From: Kitasatospora aureofaciens
GTDB taxonomy: Bacteria > Actinomycetota > Actinomycetes > Streptomycetales > Streptomycetaceae
Length of the DNA: 64,000 bases
NCBI RefSeq assembly: GCF_019192735.1
Contig: NZ_JAHTKP010000035.1
Coordinates: 1 to 64,000, forward strand
Direction of reading: 5' to 3'
The position numbers and the translations under genes were made by a program. This document shows, in pieces, positions 29,926 through 38,029 of the stretch. The notes beneath the pieces are model-generated. The model did no database searches and was not told the origin of the DNA. It saw only the letters and a list, made by a program, of their open reading frames with translations. Numbering within the stretch: position 1 is the stretch's first letter; each line of letters begins with the position of its first letter.

Positions 29926-32337
29926 TCAGGCGACTGTGAACTTGAAGGTGCGGTCCTTGTCGCCGCTCTTGTCCATGACCGAGGTGACGGCGTCCGCGAC
30001 GTCCTGCGGGGTGATCGCGGCGGTCTGGCCGTTCTTCTTCACCTTGACCTTGTCGAAGACGCCGCCCAGCTGGGTGTTGAGCGCGTCCAGGTCCCACTTG
30101 GGCGTGATCTTGCCGGAGGCGTCCGGGACGAGCGTCAGCGCCTTGGCGGCGCTCTGCGGGCCGAACTCCCACTTCTTGGTGCCGGCCAGGACGTGCACGT
30201 TGCCCCTGGCCACGGACTTGCCGAGGCCGTCCGCGGCGGCCTGCAGGGCCTGCGCGGAGACCTTGGGCTGGGCGGCCGTGACGTTCAGCGCGATCGGCTG
30301 GTCGGGCTTGCCGGCGGCGCGGTCGCGGTAGGCCTGCTCGACCACGTCGACGGCGCTCGCGGAGTCCACCGTCTGGCCGGCCTTGCCGGGGACGACGACC
30401 GGGTCGCCGGAGTCGCTGAACTTGACGTAGCCCTCCTGGAGACCCTGGCCCGAACCGGCGGCCAGGCTGTCCAGGGCGGCCTTGAGCTTGGCCCGGTCGA
30501 CCTTGACCTCCGGCGCGACGGCCTTCGTGCCGCCCTGCAGCGACTTGATGACGTCGACCGGGCTGTAGCTGTGCTGGGTGAGCTTGTCCACGGTGGCCGT
30601 GGTGTCGAAGCCCAGCCCGGCGACGGTCGGGTCCAGGTCGACCGTCTGGTCGCCGATCTTCAGCTTGAGCGGCTGCTGGCCGGCCTTGCCGACGGTCTCG
30701 TCGAGCTGGTGGATCGCCTGGTCGCGGTTGTTGCCGCCGATGTCGGTGCCGAGCACCACGGTGCCCTTGGGGATGTCGGACTGGTTCAGCATCAGGCCGG
30801 TGCCGTACACGGCGGCGCCGAGGAACAGGATGCCGCCGATGCCGTAGACGCCCAGCTTGACGATCTTCTTGCCACCGCCGCCCTTGCCCTTGGCCTTGCC
30901 CTTGGTGGGAGCGGGAGCAGGTGCGGGCGCCGCCGCGGCCTTGGCCGGATCCGGCGCGCCGGGCGCGGCCTGAGCGGGCTCGGGGGCCGGCAGCGGGGTG
31001 ACCTCGGTGGCCTCCGGGCCGGTGCCGGGCCGCTGCGCGCGGGTGGGGGCGGTGTTGAACGGGTCGCCGGGGGCGCCGGGGGCGCCGGGGAAGAGGCCGC
31101 CGGGGGTCGGGGCGAAGGCGTCCTGGCCGGGCGCGGCGGGGCGCTGTGCGGCGAACGGGTCGGCGCCGGTCGGGGCGGAGGCGAACAGGCCCGGCTGCGG
31201 GCGGCCGTCGCCGGCGCGCGGGGCGCCGTTCTGCGGGCCGCCGTTGCGGGGGGCGCGATTCTGCGGGGCGCCATTACGCGGAGCGCCGTTGCGGGGCAGG
31301 CCGGGTATGGCGGCCGACGGGGGCACGTCCTCGCGGATCGGCGCGAAGCCGTCGACCGAGGTGTCCTCCGGGTCCGCCGTCACCGGGGCGTCGGGGCGGC
31401 CGGCCGGCCGGCCCTGCGGGCGGGCGCCCTGGGGGCGGCCGTTCTGCGGGGCACCGTTCTGGCGTCCGCCGTTCTGCCGCCCGCCGTTCTGCGGGCCGCG
31501 GGGCCCGGCGGTGGGCGTCGGGGCGAACGGGTCGGCGGAGGGGGCGGCCTCGTAGACGCCGGGCTCCTCCACCGGGCCCTCCGGGCCGGCGCCGAACGGC
31601 GAGGCGGGCGCACCGGACGGGCGCGGCGCCGGGGCGGGTGCCGGGGTGGCCGCCTGGCCCTGGGTGGGCACCGGACGGCCGTTCGGACGGGCCGCACCCG
31701 GAGCCGCGGCAGGGCCGGCGGCGGGAGCCGGGGCGGGGCGGGCGCCGTTCGGGCGCGCGCCGGGAGCCTGCGCGCCGTTCGGCCGCGGCTCGGCGCCACC
31801 CGGCACGCCCGGCGCACCGGCCGGGACCGGGGCGGGCGCGGACTCGGCCGGGCCGGCCTTCTTCTGCCGGGGCCGGAACCACGCGCCGGTCGACTCGGAC
31901 TCGCTGGTCGCCGGCGGGATCGGCGGGATCTGCCACTCCGGCGGCAGGTTCGGCGGTGTGGCCGTGCGGCCGCCGCCCTCCATCACGCCGAGGACGGGGG
32001 AGGAGGGCGCGGAGCGGTGGCGCGGGCCGCCCGCCTCGGGGGCGGGCGCCGGGGCCTCCTCGCCGGGGCCCTCCTCGTTCTTGACGGTGCTGCGGACCAC
32101 GACGGGCGGGATCGGGCGCGAGCCGGGGATGTTGATCCGGACCCGGGTGGTCAGGGTGGTCTCGGTCTTCGGGACCTCGTCCTCGCCGCCGGACGCCGCG
32201 CCCTGGGCGGCACCGGCACCTGCGCGGTCGCCGCCGGGGAGCCCCGGTGTGCCGTAGGGCGGGGTGCCCGACGGGTAGGCGTCCGGGCCCGTGCGCCGGG
32301 GCGTCGGGTGGGCGTTGTCAGATTCGCGGCTGCTCAA
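29926..32337 (-). CDS. Single-pass membrane protein with disordered arm and peptidoglycan-binding-4-like domain
   Basis: About 803 residues from a TTG start (SSRESDNAHPTPRR...) with GGAGCAG upstream. The longer frame to 32859 would cross the promoter and is rejected. Residues 1 to about 490 are low complexity (Pro, Ala, Gly, Asn, Gln, Arg) with repeats such as RNGAPRNGAPQN and RQNGGRQNGG. A Lys/Gly-rich segment and one transmembrane helix (about 500-520, VYGIGGILFLGAAVYGTGLML) follow. The extracytoplasmic part (about 525-803) has repeated units with ALDSLAAGSGQG- and ALQAAADGLG-type helices, resembling the putative peptidoglycan-binding domains found next to VanW or L,D-transpeptidase modules. 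No catalytic domain is visible. The topology suggests a cytoplasmic arm linked to a cell-wall sensor. Confidence 0.75.
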   Translation of the reverse strand: MSSRESDNAHPTPRRTGPDAYPSGTPPYGTPGLPGGDRAGAGAAQGAASGGEDEVPKTETTLTTRVRINIPGSRPIPPVVVRSTVKNEEGPGEEAPAPAPEAGGPRHRSAPSSPVLGVMEGGGRTATPPNLPPEWQIPPIPPATSESESTGAWFRPRQKKAGPAESAPAPVPAGAPGVPGGAEPRPNGAQAPGARPNGARPAPAPAAGPAAAPGAARPNGRPVPTQGQAATPAPAPAPRPSGAPASPFGAGPEGPVEEPGVYEAAPSADPFAPTPTAGPRGPQNGGRQNGGRQNGAPQNGRPQGARPQGRPAGRPDAPVTADPEDTSVDGFAPIREDVPPSAAIPGLPRNGAPRNGAPQNRAPRNGGPQNGAPRAGDGRPQPGLFASAPTGADPFAAQRPAAPGQDAFAPTPGGLFPGAPGAPGDPFNTAPTRAQRPGTGPEATEVTPLPAPEPAQAAPGAPDPAKAAAAPAPAPAPTKGKAKGKGGGGKKIVKLGVYGIGGILFLGAAVYGTGLMLNQSDIPKGTVVLGTDIGGNNRDQAIHQLDETVGKAGQQPLKLKIGDQTVDLDPTVAGLGFDTTATVDKLTQHSYSPVDVIKSLQGGTKAVAPEVKVDRAKLKAALDSLAAGSGQGLQEGYVKFSDSGDPVVVPGKAGQTVDSASAVDVVEQAYRDRAAGKPDQPIALNVTAAQPKVSAQALQAAADGLGKSVARGNVHVLAGTKKWEFGPQSAAKALTLVPDASGKITPKWDLDALNTQLGGVFDKVKVKKNGQTAAITPQDVADAVTSVMDKSGDKDRTFKFTVA

Positions 32338-32441
32338 TGCTGCTCTGCTCCGGGTTCGCGGGCGGGCCGTGCGGCGCGACCGCGGTTCGTGGTCGCCGGG
32401 CCTGGGGCGGGCGGCGGTCGGGTACGGCGTTCTGCGGCACC

Positions 32442-32469
32442 ACCATACTGGGAAGAACTGAGCGGTGAA
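32442..32469 (-). promoter_or_regulatory. Candidate promoter of the peptidoglycan-binding-like gene
   Basis: Minus strand: -35 TTCACC (32464-32469), 16-base spacer, -10 TATGGT (32442-32447), giving a leader of about 95 bases before TTG 32337. This is the best match in the 239-bp gap. Confidence 0.45.
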
Positions 32470-32576
32470 CGGGTTCGGACAGATCCTGATACGTCCGGTT
32501 CCTCCGGTATGAGAGTACGGCCGTGTGGTCCTGACTGCGCGTCGTACGCGGTACCGTACGCGCCCCACTTCCGGGG

Positions 32577-33053
32577 TCAGCGCGGGGGGTTGGGCACGCC
32601 GGGGAACCAGCTGGTGCGGGTGGGCAGGGTGGCGCAGATCACGCCCAGGATCGAGCCGACGAACATCCAGCCGAGCGAGGTGGCGTCGGTCCACAGCACG
32701 GTGTCGCCCTCCGGTCGCGGCACGATGACCAGCACCAGGGCCAGGAACCAGCCGGCGGCGGGCAGCGCCGCGCCCAGCCGGGTGCCGGTGACGCGCAGTC
32801 CGGCGTAGAAGGTGGCGGCGGTCGCGCCGAGCGCCAGCAGGACTCCCACGGGCGGCCACAAGGCCTGCACAAAGGATCCGCAGACCGACACCGCGAAACC
32901 CAGCAGGAGGAACAGGGCATAAGCCGCGATCCGTGCGAGGCGCGGGGGCTGAGACTCGGCCAGACGTTCGTCCCGGGTGCCGAGGACGGACGCGGCGAGC
33001 GAGCGGCGGGGGGCCTTGGTGTCGGCGGGCTTGGTGTCGGCGGGCTTGCTCAT
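32577..33053 (-). CDS. DUF6113-family membrane protein
   Basis: 158 residues: a cytoplasmic N-terminus with a KPADTKPADTK repeat and then about four hydrophobic helices (AYALFLLLGFAVSVCG, VGVLLALGATAATFYAG, AALPAAGWFLALVLVIV, LGWMFVGSILGVICATL). It matches my recollection of the DUF6113 proteins found directly downstream of mshB in streptomycetes. ATG 33053 overlaps the mshB stop by 4 bases, so the two are co-translated. Function unknown; the linkage suggests a thiol or envelope role, without direct evidence. Confidence 0.85.
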   Translation of the reverse strand: MSKPADTKPADTKAPRRSLAASVLGTRDERLAESQPPRLARIAAYALFLLLGFAVSVCGSFVQALWPPVGVLLALGATAATFYAGLRVTGTRLGAALPAAGWFLALVLVIVPRPEGDTVLWTDATSLGWMFVGSILGVICATLPTRTSWFPGVPNPPR

Positions 33054-34015
33054 CGGGCGCTCTCCTCGGCGGTCTCCTGGACAGTCTCCTGGACGGACTC
33101 CTCGGCGGTCTTCGCCCCGCCGGTGGAGTCGGTGGAGTCGTGGTCGAGGCCGGCGAACAGGTCGTCCTCGGGCCGTCCGGGCCCGGCCTCGCCGCGCACC
33201 AGCTGGTAGTACTCGGTGGTGATCAGCGGCTGGCCGAGGTGGTTGGAGAGCGCGAAGGACGCGCCGTCCACGGTGATCTGGGTGGCGTGCGCGGCCAGCG
33301 CCGCCGCCTTCCGTCCGGCGTACGCGGTGCCGTCCAGCGCGGTGGTGACCACCGTGTCGTCCACCACCCCGGGGACGTCCGACGGGACGGCCGTGCCGGG
33401 GAAGCGCGCCTGCGCGGCGGTCGTGGCGAGCCCCGCCTCGATGACCGTACGGGGCATCCGGTTCCAGTACACCTTGGCGATCCGCCAGGCCGGGCCGAGC
33501 TCCGGGCGGTACGCCGGATCGGCCGCCAGGTCGTGGGCGCGCATCGCGACCCGGTGTGCCTGGATGTGGTCCGGGTGGCCGTAGCCGCCGTTCTCGTCGT
33601 AGGTGACCAGCACCTGCGGCCGGACCTCGCGGACCACCGCGACCAGGTGGCCGGCCGCCTCGTCCACGTCGGCCTGCCAGAAGCAGCCGGGCACGTCGTT
33701 GTCGGGGACGCCCATCATCCCGGAGTCGCGGTAGCGTCCGGGGCCGCCGAGGAAGCGGAAGTCGGAGACGCCGAGGGCGCGCATGGCCTCGGTGAGCTCG
33801 CCGATCCGGTACGCGCCGAGGGTGTCGTCCCGATCGGCCGTCAGGTGGGCCAGCTCGGGCGGGATCACCTCGCCGCCCTCGCCGAGGGTGCAGGTCACCA
33901 GGGTGACGCGGGCGCCCTCGGCGGCGTACCGGGCCATGGTGGCGCCGTTGCCGATCGACTCGTCGTCGGGGTGCGCGTGCACCAGGAGCAGGCGGCGGCC
34001 GGTAGTCGCGGTCAT
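33050..34015 (-). CDS. mshB: Mycothiol biosynthesis deacetylase MshB
   Basis: 321-residue zinc deacetylase that removes acetate from GlcNAc-inositol in mycothiol synthesis. The N-terminal motif AHPDDES (residues 14-20) supplies metal ligands and the catalytic Asp. A later HPDHIQAHR supplies the third ligand. The FLGGPGRYRDSGMMG loop is typical of MshB. The C-terminal 50 residues are Glu/Thr-rich and nonconserved. TAGGCT ends 6 bases before ATG 34015, so the message is probably leaderless. Operon with DUF6113. Confidence 0.96.
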   Translation of the reverse strand: MTATTGRRLLLVHAHPDDESIGNGATMARYAAEGARVTLVTCTLGEGGEVIPPELAHLTADRDDTLGAYRIGELTEAMRALGVSDFRFLGGPGRYRDSGMMGVPDNDVPGCFWQADVDEAAGHLVAVVREVRPQVLVTYDENGGYGHPDHIQAHRVAMRAHDLAADPAYRPELGPAWRIAKVYWNRMPRTVIEAGLATTAAQARFPGTAVPSDVPGVVDDTVVTTALDGTAYAGRKAAALAAHATQITVDGASFALSNHLGQPLITTEYYQLVRGEAGPGRPEDDLFAGLDHDSTDSTGGAKTAEESVQETVQETAEESAR

Positions 34016-34021
34016 GGGGGA

Positions 34022-34027
34022 AGCCTA
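34022..34027 (-). promoter_or_regulatory. -10 box for leaderless mshB transcript
   Basis: Minus-strand TAGGCT, 6 bases before ATG 34015. There is no ribosome site upstream of this start. Confidence 0.6.
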
Positions 34028-34062
34028 ACCACCGGCCGGGCGGGGGCAGGGCGTGTGGGGGT

Positions 34063-34257
34063 TCAGAGCTTCAGGCCGTTGATCATCCCGGCGAGGTTGC
34101 TGGTGACCGCGGTGATCGAAGGGGCGAGGGAGCTGGACGCCAGGTAGAAGCCGAGCAGCGCGCAGATGATCGCGTGCGCGAGCTTCAGGCCGGAGCGGCG
34201 GATCAGTACCACCACGATGACCAGCATCAGCATGGCTGCGGAGACGGACATGGCCAT
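34063..34257 (-). CDS. Small conserved-looking membrane protein (64 aa)
   Basis: 64 residues: MAMSVSAAMLMLVIVVVLIRR helix, a short basic turn (SGLKLAHA), then a second helix (IICALLGFYLASSSLAPSI) and a polar tail. GAAGG lies upstream of ATG 34257; ATG 34251 is an alternative. Similar two-helix peptides occur widely in streptomycetes as uncharacterised proteins, as far as I recall. It lies 47 bases upstream of mshB on the same strand, but mshB has its own promoter. Function unknown. Confidence 0.7.
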   Translation of the reverse strand: MAMSVSAAMLMLVIVVVLIRRSGLKLAHAIICALLGFYLASSSLAPSITAVTSNLAGMINGLKL

Positions 34258-34571
34258 GTCGGCTCACACCCTTCCTCGGGTGCGCCGCCCCCTGGGGAGG
34301 GCGGCGGTCGGACCGTGCGGGACGTGCGGTCGGGCGACCGGGGCCCGGGACGGGGCCTGACGATCACTCGCCTGATCAGTCATACCCGATGGGTGAGCAG
34401 AGCATTACGTTCGGTGAGTCCGCGCGCGCCGGGGTACGGCGGCATTCACGGGGCGCATGGGCCGGTCGGAGGGGGTGCGGACCACTTTGGGGCGTACTTG
34501 CCGACGATGCTCCGAACGAGTGATCAGAACGCTCCCGGCGCTGGGACCCCGAGGTCGTAGGGTCTGGTGCC
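34258..34571. other. Divergent intergenic region, small membrane protein / S9 peptidase
   Basis: No gene found. It contains a GC-rich hairpin (34283-34290 with 34299-34306) in the leader of the minus-strand gene, and a spaced inverted repeat GATCACTCG (34362-34370) / CGAGTGATC (34517-34525), 146 bases apart, which could be a pair of operator half-sites. The -10 of the peptidase gene is at its right edge. Confidence 0.4.
34558..34563 (+). promoter_or_regulatory. -10 box for (near-)leaderless S9 peptidase transcript
   Basis: TAGGGT, 8 bases before ATG 34572. No ribosome site upstream. Confidence 0.5.
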
Positions 34572-36725
34572 ATGACCTCCCACACCCCAGCGGACACCTT
34601 CCCCCGGCAGTACGCGCGCACCCTGCGCTACACCGTCGGCGCGCCCCGGTCCTTCTCCGTCGCACCGGACGGCTCCCGGGTCGTCTTCCTGCGCTCGCGG
34701 TCCGGCAGTGACCGGGCCAACCTGCTCTGGACCCTCGACACCGCCACCGGCGAGGAGCGGATCGCCGCCGACCCGGCCGCCCTGCTCGGCGGCGGCGAGG
34801 AGGACCTCTCGGCGGCCGAGAAGGCCCGCCGCGAGCGCAGCCGTGAGGGCTCGGCCGGCATCGTCGGCTACTCCCTCGACGGGGCCGGCCGGCTGGCCGC
34901 CTTCGCCCTCTCCGGCCGCCTGTTCACCGCCGACCTGGTCACCGGCGCCACCGCCGAACTGCCCGCCGAGGGCCCGCTGCTCGACCCGCGGGTCTCCCCG
35001 GACGGCGCCCACGTCGCGTACGCCAACACCGCCGGCGAGCTGCGGCTCACCCACGCGGACGGCAGCGGCGACCGGGTGCTCGCCGCGCCCGACGGGCCGA
35101 ACGTCACCTGGGGGCAGGCCGAGTTCATCGCCCAGGAGGAGATGGGCCGCGACCGCGGCTTCTGGTGGTCCCCCGCCGGCGACCGGCTGCTGGTCGAGCG
35201 CGCCGACGACACCCCGGTGCGCCGCTGGTGGATTGCCGACCCGGCCAACCCGGACCGCGAGCCCGCCGAGGTCGCCTACCCCGCCGCCGGCACCGCCGAC
35301 GCCGAGGTCGGGCTCTGGGTGCTCGACCTGGCCGGCGCCCGCACCGAGGTCGTCTGGGACCGCGCCGCCTTCCCGTACCTCGCGCGGGTGCACTGGTCCA
35401 AGGGCGGCGTGCCGCTGCTGCTCGTCCAGGCCCGCGACCAGCGCAGCCAGCGGATCCTCGGCCTCGATGTGGCCACCGGGGCCACCGAGGTGCTGTTCGA
35501 GGAGCGCGACGACGTCTGGCTGGAGCTGTTCCAGGGCGTCCCGGCGTGGACCCCGGACGGCAGGCTGGTGCGCATCTCCGACGAGGGAGGGGTGCGCGCC
35601 CTGGTGATCGGCGACCAGGCCGTCACCGGGGCCGACCTGCACCTGCGGTCGGTCGTCGCCGTCACCGAGGACGAGGTGCTCTTCACCGCCTCCGGCGGCG
35701 TCGAGGAGACCGACCCCGAGCCCGGCTGGGTCGCCGTCGGCCGGATCAGCCACGACGGCAAGCGGCTCGGCTGGGAGGCTTCCAACGGCCGTCCGTTCAC
35801 CTCCGTCACCACCGCCGTGCACGCCGCCGGCATCACCGTCCGCGCCACCGCCGAGCCCGACCTGCCCGGCACCCTCGTCCAGGTCGCCCGGGACCTGTCC
35901 GACGGCGTGGTCGTCGACGACATCGCCACCATCGCCTCGCACGCCGAGACCCCGGTCATCACCGCCCGCCCGGTCTTCCGCTTCGCCGGCGAGCGCCGCA
36001 TCCCGGCCGCCGTCTTCCTGCCCACCGGCTACGACCGCGAGCGCGACGGCCTGCTGCCCGTCCTGATGGACCCGTACGGCGGCCCGCACGGCCAGCGCGT
36101 CGTCCAGGCGCACAACCCGCACCTCAACTCGCAGTGGTTCGCCGACCAGGGCTTCGCGGTGATCGTCGCCGACGGGCGCGGCACCCCCGGGCGCGGCCCG
36201 GCCTGGGAGAAGTCGATCGCCCTCGACTTCGCCGGGGCCACCCTGGACGACCAGGTGGAGGCGCTGCAGGCGCTCGCCGAGGAGTTCCCGCTCGACCTCG
36301 GCCGGGTCGCCATCCGCGGCTGGTCGTACGGCGGCTACCTCTCCGCGCTCGCCGTGCTGCGCCGCCCGGACGTCTTCCACGCGGCGGTGGCCGGCGCGCC
36401 GGTGACCGACTGGGAGCTGTACGACACCCACTACACCGAGCGCTACCTGGGCCACCCGGCCGAGCGCCCCGAGGTGTACGCCGCCAACTCGCTCACCGGG
36501 TACGCGGCCGGGCTGGAGCGCCCGCTGATGATCATCCACGGCCTCGCGGACGACAACGTGGTGGCCGCGCACACCCTGCGCCTGTCCTCGGCGCTGCTCG
36601 CGGCCGGGCGTCCGCACACCGTGCTGCCGCTGTCGGGCGTCACGCACATGACGCCGCAGGAGGAGGTCGCGGAGAACCTGCTGCTGCTTCAGGTCGACTT
36701 CGTGAAGCGCTCGCTGGGCGTGTGA
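34572..36725 (+). CDS. S9-family prolyl oligopeptidase / dipeptidyl peptidase IV-like
   Basis: 717-residue cytosolic-looking serine peptidase with no signal peptide. The N-terminal half is a DPP-IV-type beta-propeller (about 1-440, including TWGQAEFIAQEEMGR, the Glu-Glu pair that binds the peptide amino end in DPP-IV). The C-terminal half is an alpha/beta-hydrolase with nucleophile Ser585 in GWSYGGYLS, Asp in HGLADDNV (660/661) and His692 in SGVTHMTP. It would cleave short proline-containing peptides. Lying a few genes from the peptide importers, it could process imported peptides (inference). It is followed by a micro-gene and a hairpin. Confidence 0.93.
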   Translation: MTSHTPADTFPRQYARTLRYTVGAPRSFSVAPDGSRVVFLRSRSGSDRANLLWTLDTATGEERIAADPAALLGGGEEDLSAAEKARRERSREGSAGIVGYSLDGAGRLAAFALSGRLFTADLVTGATAELPAEGPLLDPRVSPDGAHVAYANTAGELRLTHADGSGDRVLAAPDGPNVTWGQAEFIAQEEMGRDRGFWWSPAGDRLLVERADDTPVRRWWIADPANPDREPAEVAYPAAGTADAEVGLWVLDLAGARTEVVWDRAAFPYLARVHWSKGGVPLLLVQARDQRSQRILGLDVATGATEVLFEERDDVWLELFQGVPAWTPDGRLVRISDEGGVRALVIGDQAVTGADLHLRSVVAVTEDEVLFTASGGVEETDPEPGWVAVGRISHDGKRLGWEASNGRPFTSVTTAVHAAGITVRATAEPDLPGTLVQVARDLSDGVVVDDIATIASHAETPVITARPVFRFAGERRIPAAVFLPTGYDRERDGLLPVLMDPYGGPHGQRVVQAHNPHLNSQWFADQGFAVIVADGRGTPGRGPAWEKSIALDFAGATLDDQVEALQALAEEFPLDLGRVAIRGWSYGGYLSALAVLRRPDVFHAAVAGAPVTDWELYDTHYTERYLGHPAERPEVYAANSLTGYAAGLERPLMIIHGLADDNVVAAHTLRLSSALLAAGRPHTVLPLSGVTHMTPQEEVAENLLLLQVDFVKRSLGV

Positions 36726-36782
36726 GCGGAGAGGAGGAGGAGCGGGGAGTGGTGTCGGACAGGCACACTCGGGCCCTTTGCG

Positions 36783-36788
36783 TACGGT
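36783..36788 (+). promoter_or_regulatory. -10 box for the candidate micro-gene
   Basis: TACGGT, 6 bases before GTG 36795; the -35 is weak. The spacing equals that of the other leaderless starts in this window. Confidence 0.4.
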
Positions 36789-36794
36789 GCCGGG

Positions 36795-36896
36795 GTGCCC
36801 ATGAATCCCGCTCCCCCTTCGCCGCGTGTGCCCGTGCGGGCGCCGGTCCGGCGTCGTGCGAGCACGCTGGCCCCTGGCTCTGACAACAGCTCCTGA
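36795..36896 (+). CDS. Candidate leaderless small ORF (33 aa, Arg/Pro-rich)
   Basis: Reads MPMNPAPPSPRVPVRAPVRR and then RASTLAPGSDNSS, from GTG 36795 (or ATG 36801) to TGA 36896. A TACGGT box lies 6 bases upstream of the GTG and a strong hairpin begins 11 bases after the stop. Promoter, ORF and terminator thus form a compact unit of about 150 bases in the gap between the peptidase and ABC exporter genes. I do not recognise the peptide. It could instead be a small RNA or chance. Confidence 0.35.
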   Translation: MPMNPAPPSPRVPVRAPVRRRASTLAPGSDNSS

Positions 36897-36906
36897 CCAG
36901 CGGATT

Positions 36907-36943
36907 CGGCGGCCGGTACCTGTGACGCGGGTACCGGCCGCCG
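36907..36943 (+). terminator. Hairpin terminator after peptidase/micro-gene
   Basis: Perfect 14-bp stem (36907-36920 with 36930-36943) and a 9-base loop; no T-run. It separates the peptidase/micro-gene from the ABC exporter operon. Confidence 0.65.
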
Positions 36944-37066
36944 GCATGACATCCGTCATACCGAAGGCACGACGGCGGACACTGCCGCCGGACCCGGCCC
37001 GCGCGGGACTCTGTGGTGGTGCGAACGACACCGAACGCAACACCACCAGGGGAGAGGAGCGGGGCG

Positions 37067-38029
37067 ATGGACACGGAGGTGGCCGCCTTCCGCGGCGTCG
37101 GCAAGAGCTACGGGCGGGTGCGCGCGGTGGACGGTCTGGACCTCGTGCTGCGGCCGGGCGAGACCGTCGCCCTGCTCGGCCCGAACGGCGCCGGCAAGTC
37201 CACCAGCCTGGACCTGCTGCTCGGCCTGCGCGAGCCCGACCAGGGCAGCGTCTCGCTGTTCGGAGGCAGCCCGCGCGAGGCGATCGCGGCCGGCCGGGTC
37301 GGCGCGATGCTGCAGAGCGGCGGGCTGATGGCCGACGTCAAGGTCCGCGAGCTGGTCAGGCTCGCCTGCGACGTGCACCCGCGCGGTCGGTCGGTTACGG
37401 GGGTACTGACCGACGCCGGGATCACCGAGCTGGCCGAGCGCCGGGTCGACAAGCTGTCCGGCGGCCAGGAGCAGCGGGTCCGCTTCGCCCTGGCGATCGC
37501 CGGCAACAGCGACCTGATCGTGCTGGACGAGCCCACCACCGGCATGGACGTCAGCGTCCGGCAGGCGTTCTGGGCGAGCATGCGGGCGCAGGCGGACGCC
37601 GGGCGCACGGTGCTGTTCGCCACGCACTACCTGGAGGAGGCGGACTCGATCGCCGACCGCGTGCTGGTGCTGCACCGCGGCCGGCTGATCGCCGACGGCA
37701 GCTCCGCCGAGATCAAGGCGCGCGCCGGGGCCCGCCGGGTGGCGTTCGAACTGCATGACGGGGACCTCTCTGGGGCCGCCGGGCCGTTCGAGGACTCGGT
37801 GCTGCGCACCCTGCCCGGCGTGCAGTCGCTGGACGTCACCGCCCGGGTGCCGGGGGTGCGGACGGTCCGGATCCGGACCGCGGACGCCGACGCGAGCGTC
37901 GCCGGGCTCTACCGGGCGGGCCTGTACCCGCGCGGGCTGGAGGTCACCGGCCTGGGCCTGGAGCAGGCCTTCCTGACCATCACCGGCGAGCAGGACAACC
38001 AGGACGCTGTGAAGGAGACCGTGCGATGA
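37067..38029 (+). CDS. ABC-2 type exporter, ATP-binding subunit
   Basis: 320-residue ATPase of the drug/lipid exporter class. Walker A GPNGAGKST is about 37-45, signature LSGGQEQR, Walker B LIVLDEPTTGMD, and the H-loop is in FATHYLEEAD. The C-terminal domain of about 90 residues is typical of exporter ATPases. ATG 37067 has GGAGAGGAG upstream; the frame to 37013 is rejected. It overlaps the permease gene by 4 bases (ATGA). Substrate unknown. The co-located two-component system suggests antibiotic or envelope-stress induction. Confidence 0.93.
   Translation: MDTEVAAFRGVGKSYGRVRAVDGLDLVLRPGETVALLGPNGAGKSTSLDLLLGLREPDQGSVSLFGGSPREAIAAGRVGAMLQSGGLMADVKVRELVRLACDVHPRGRSVTGVLTDAGITELAERRVDKLSGGQEQRVRFALAIAGNSDLIVLDEPTTGMDVSVRQAFWASMRAQADAGRTVLFATHYLEEADSIADRVLVLHRGRLIADGSSAEIKARAGARRVAFELHDGDLSGAAGPFEDSVLRTLPGVQSLDVTARVPGVRTVRIRTADADASVAGLYRAGLYPRGLEVTGLGLEQAFLTITGEQDNQDAVKETVR

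Noticed and set aside
31146..31520. CRISPR-like spaced repeats (NGAP/QNG codon repeats)
   Set aside because: Repeats are in-frame, irregularly spaced and part of the low-complexity arm of a protein.
30193..32808. 871-codon plus-strand frame opposite the peptidoglycan-binding-like gene
   Set aside because: Arg/Gly/Ala-rich shadow; the minus strand has a clear membrane helix and structured ectodomain.
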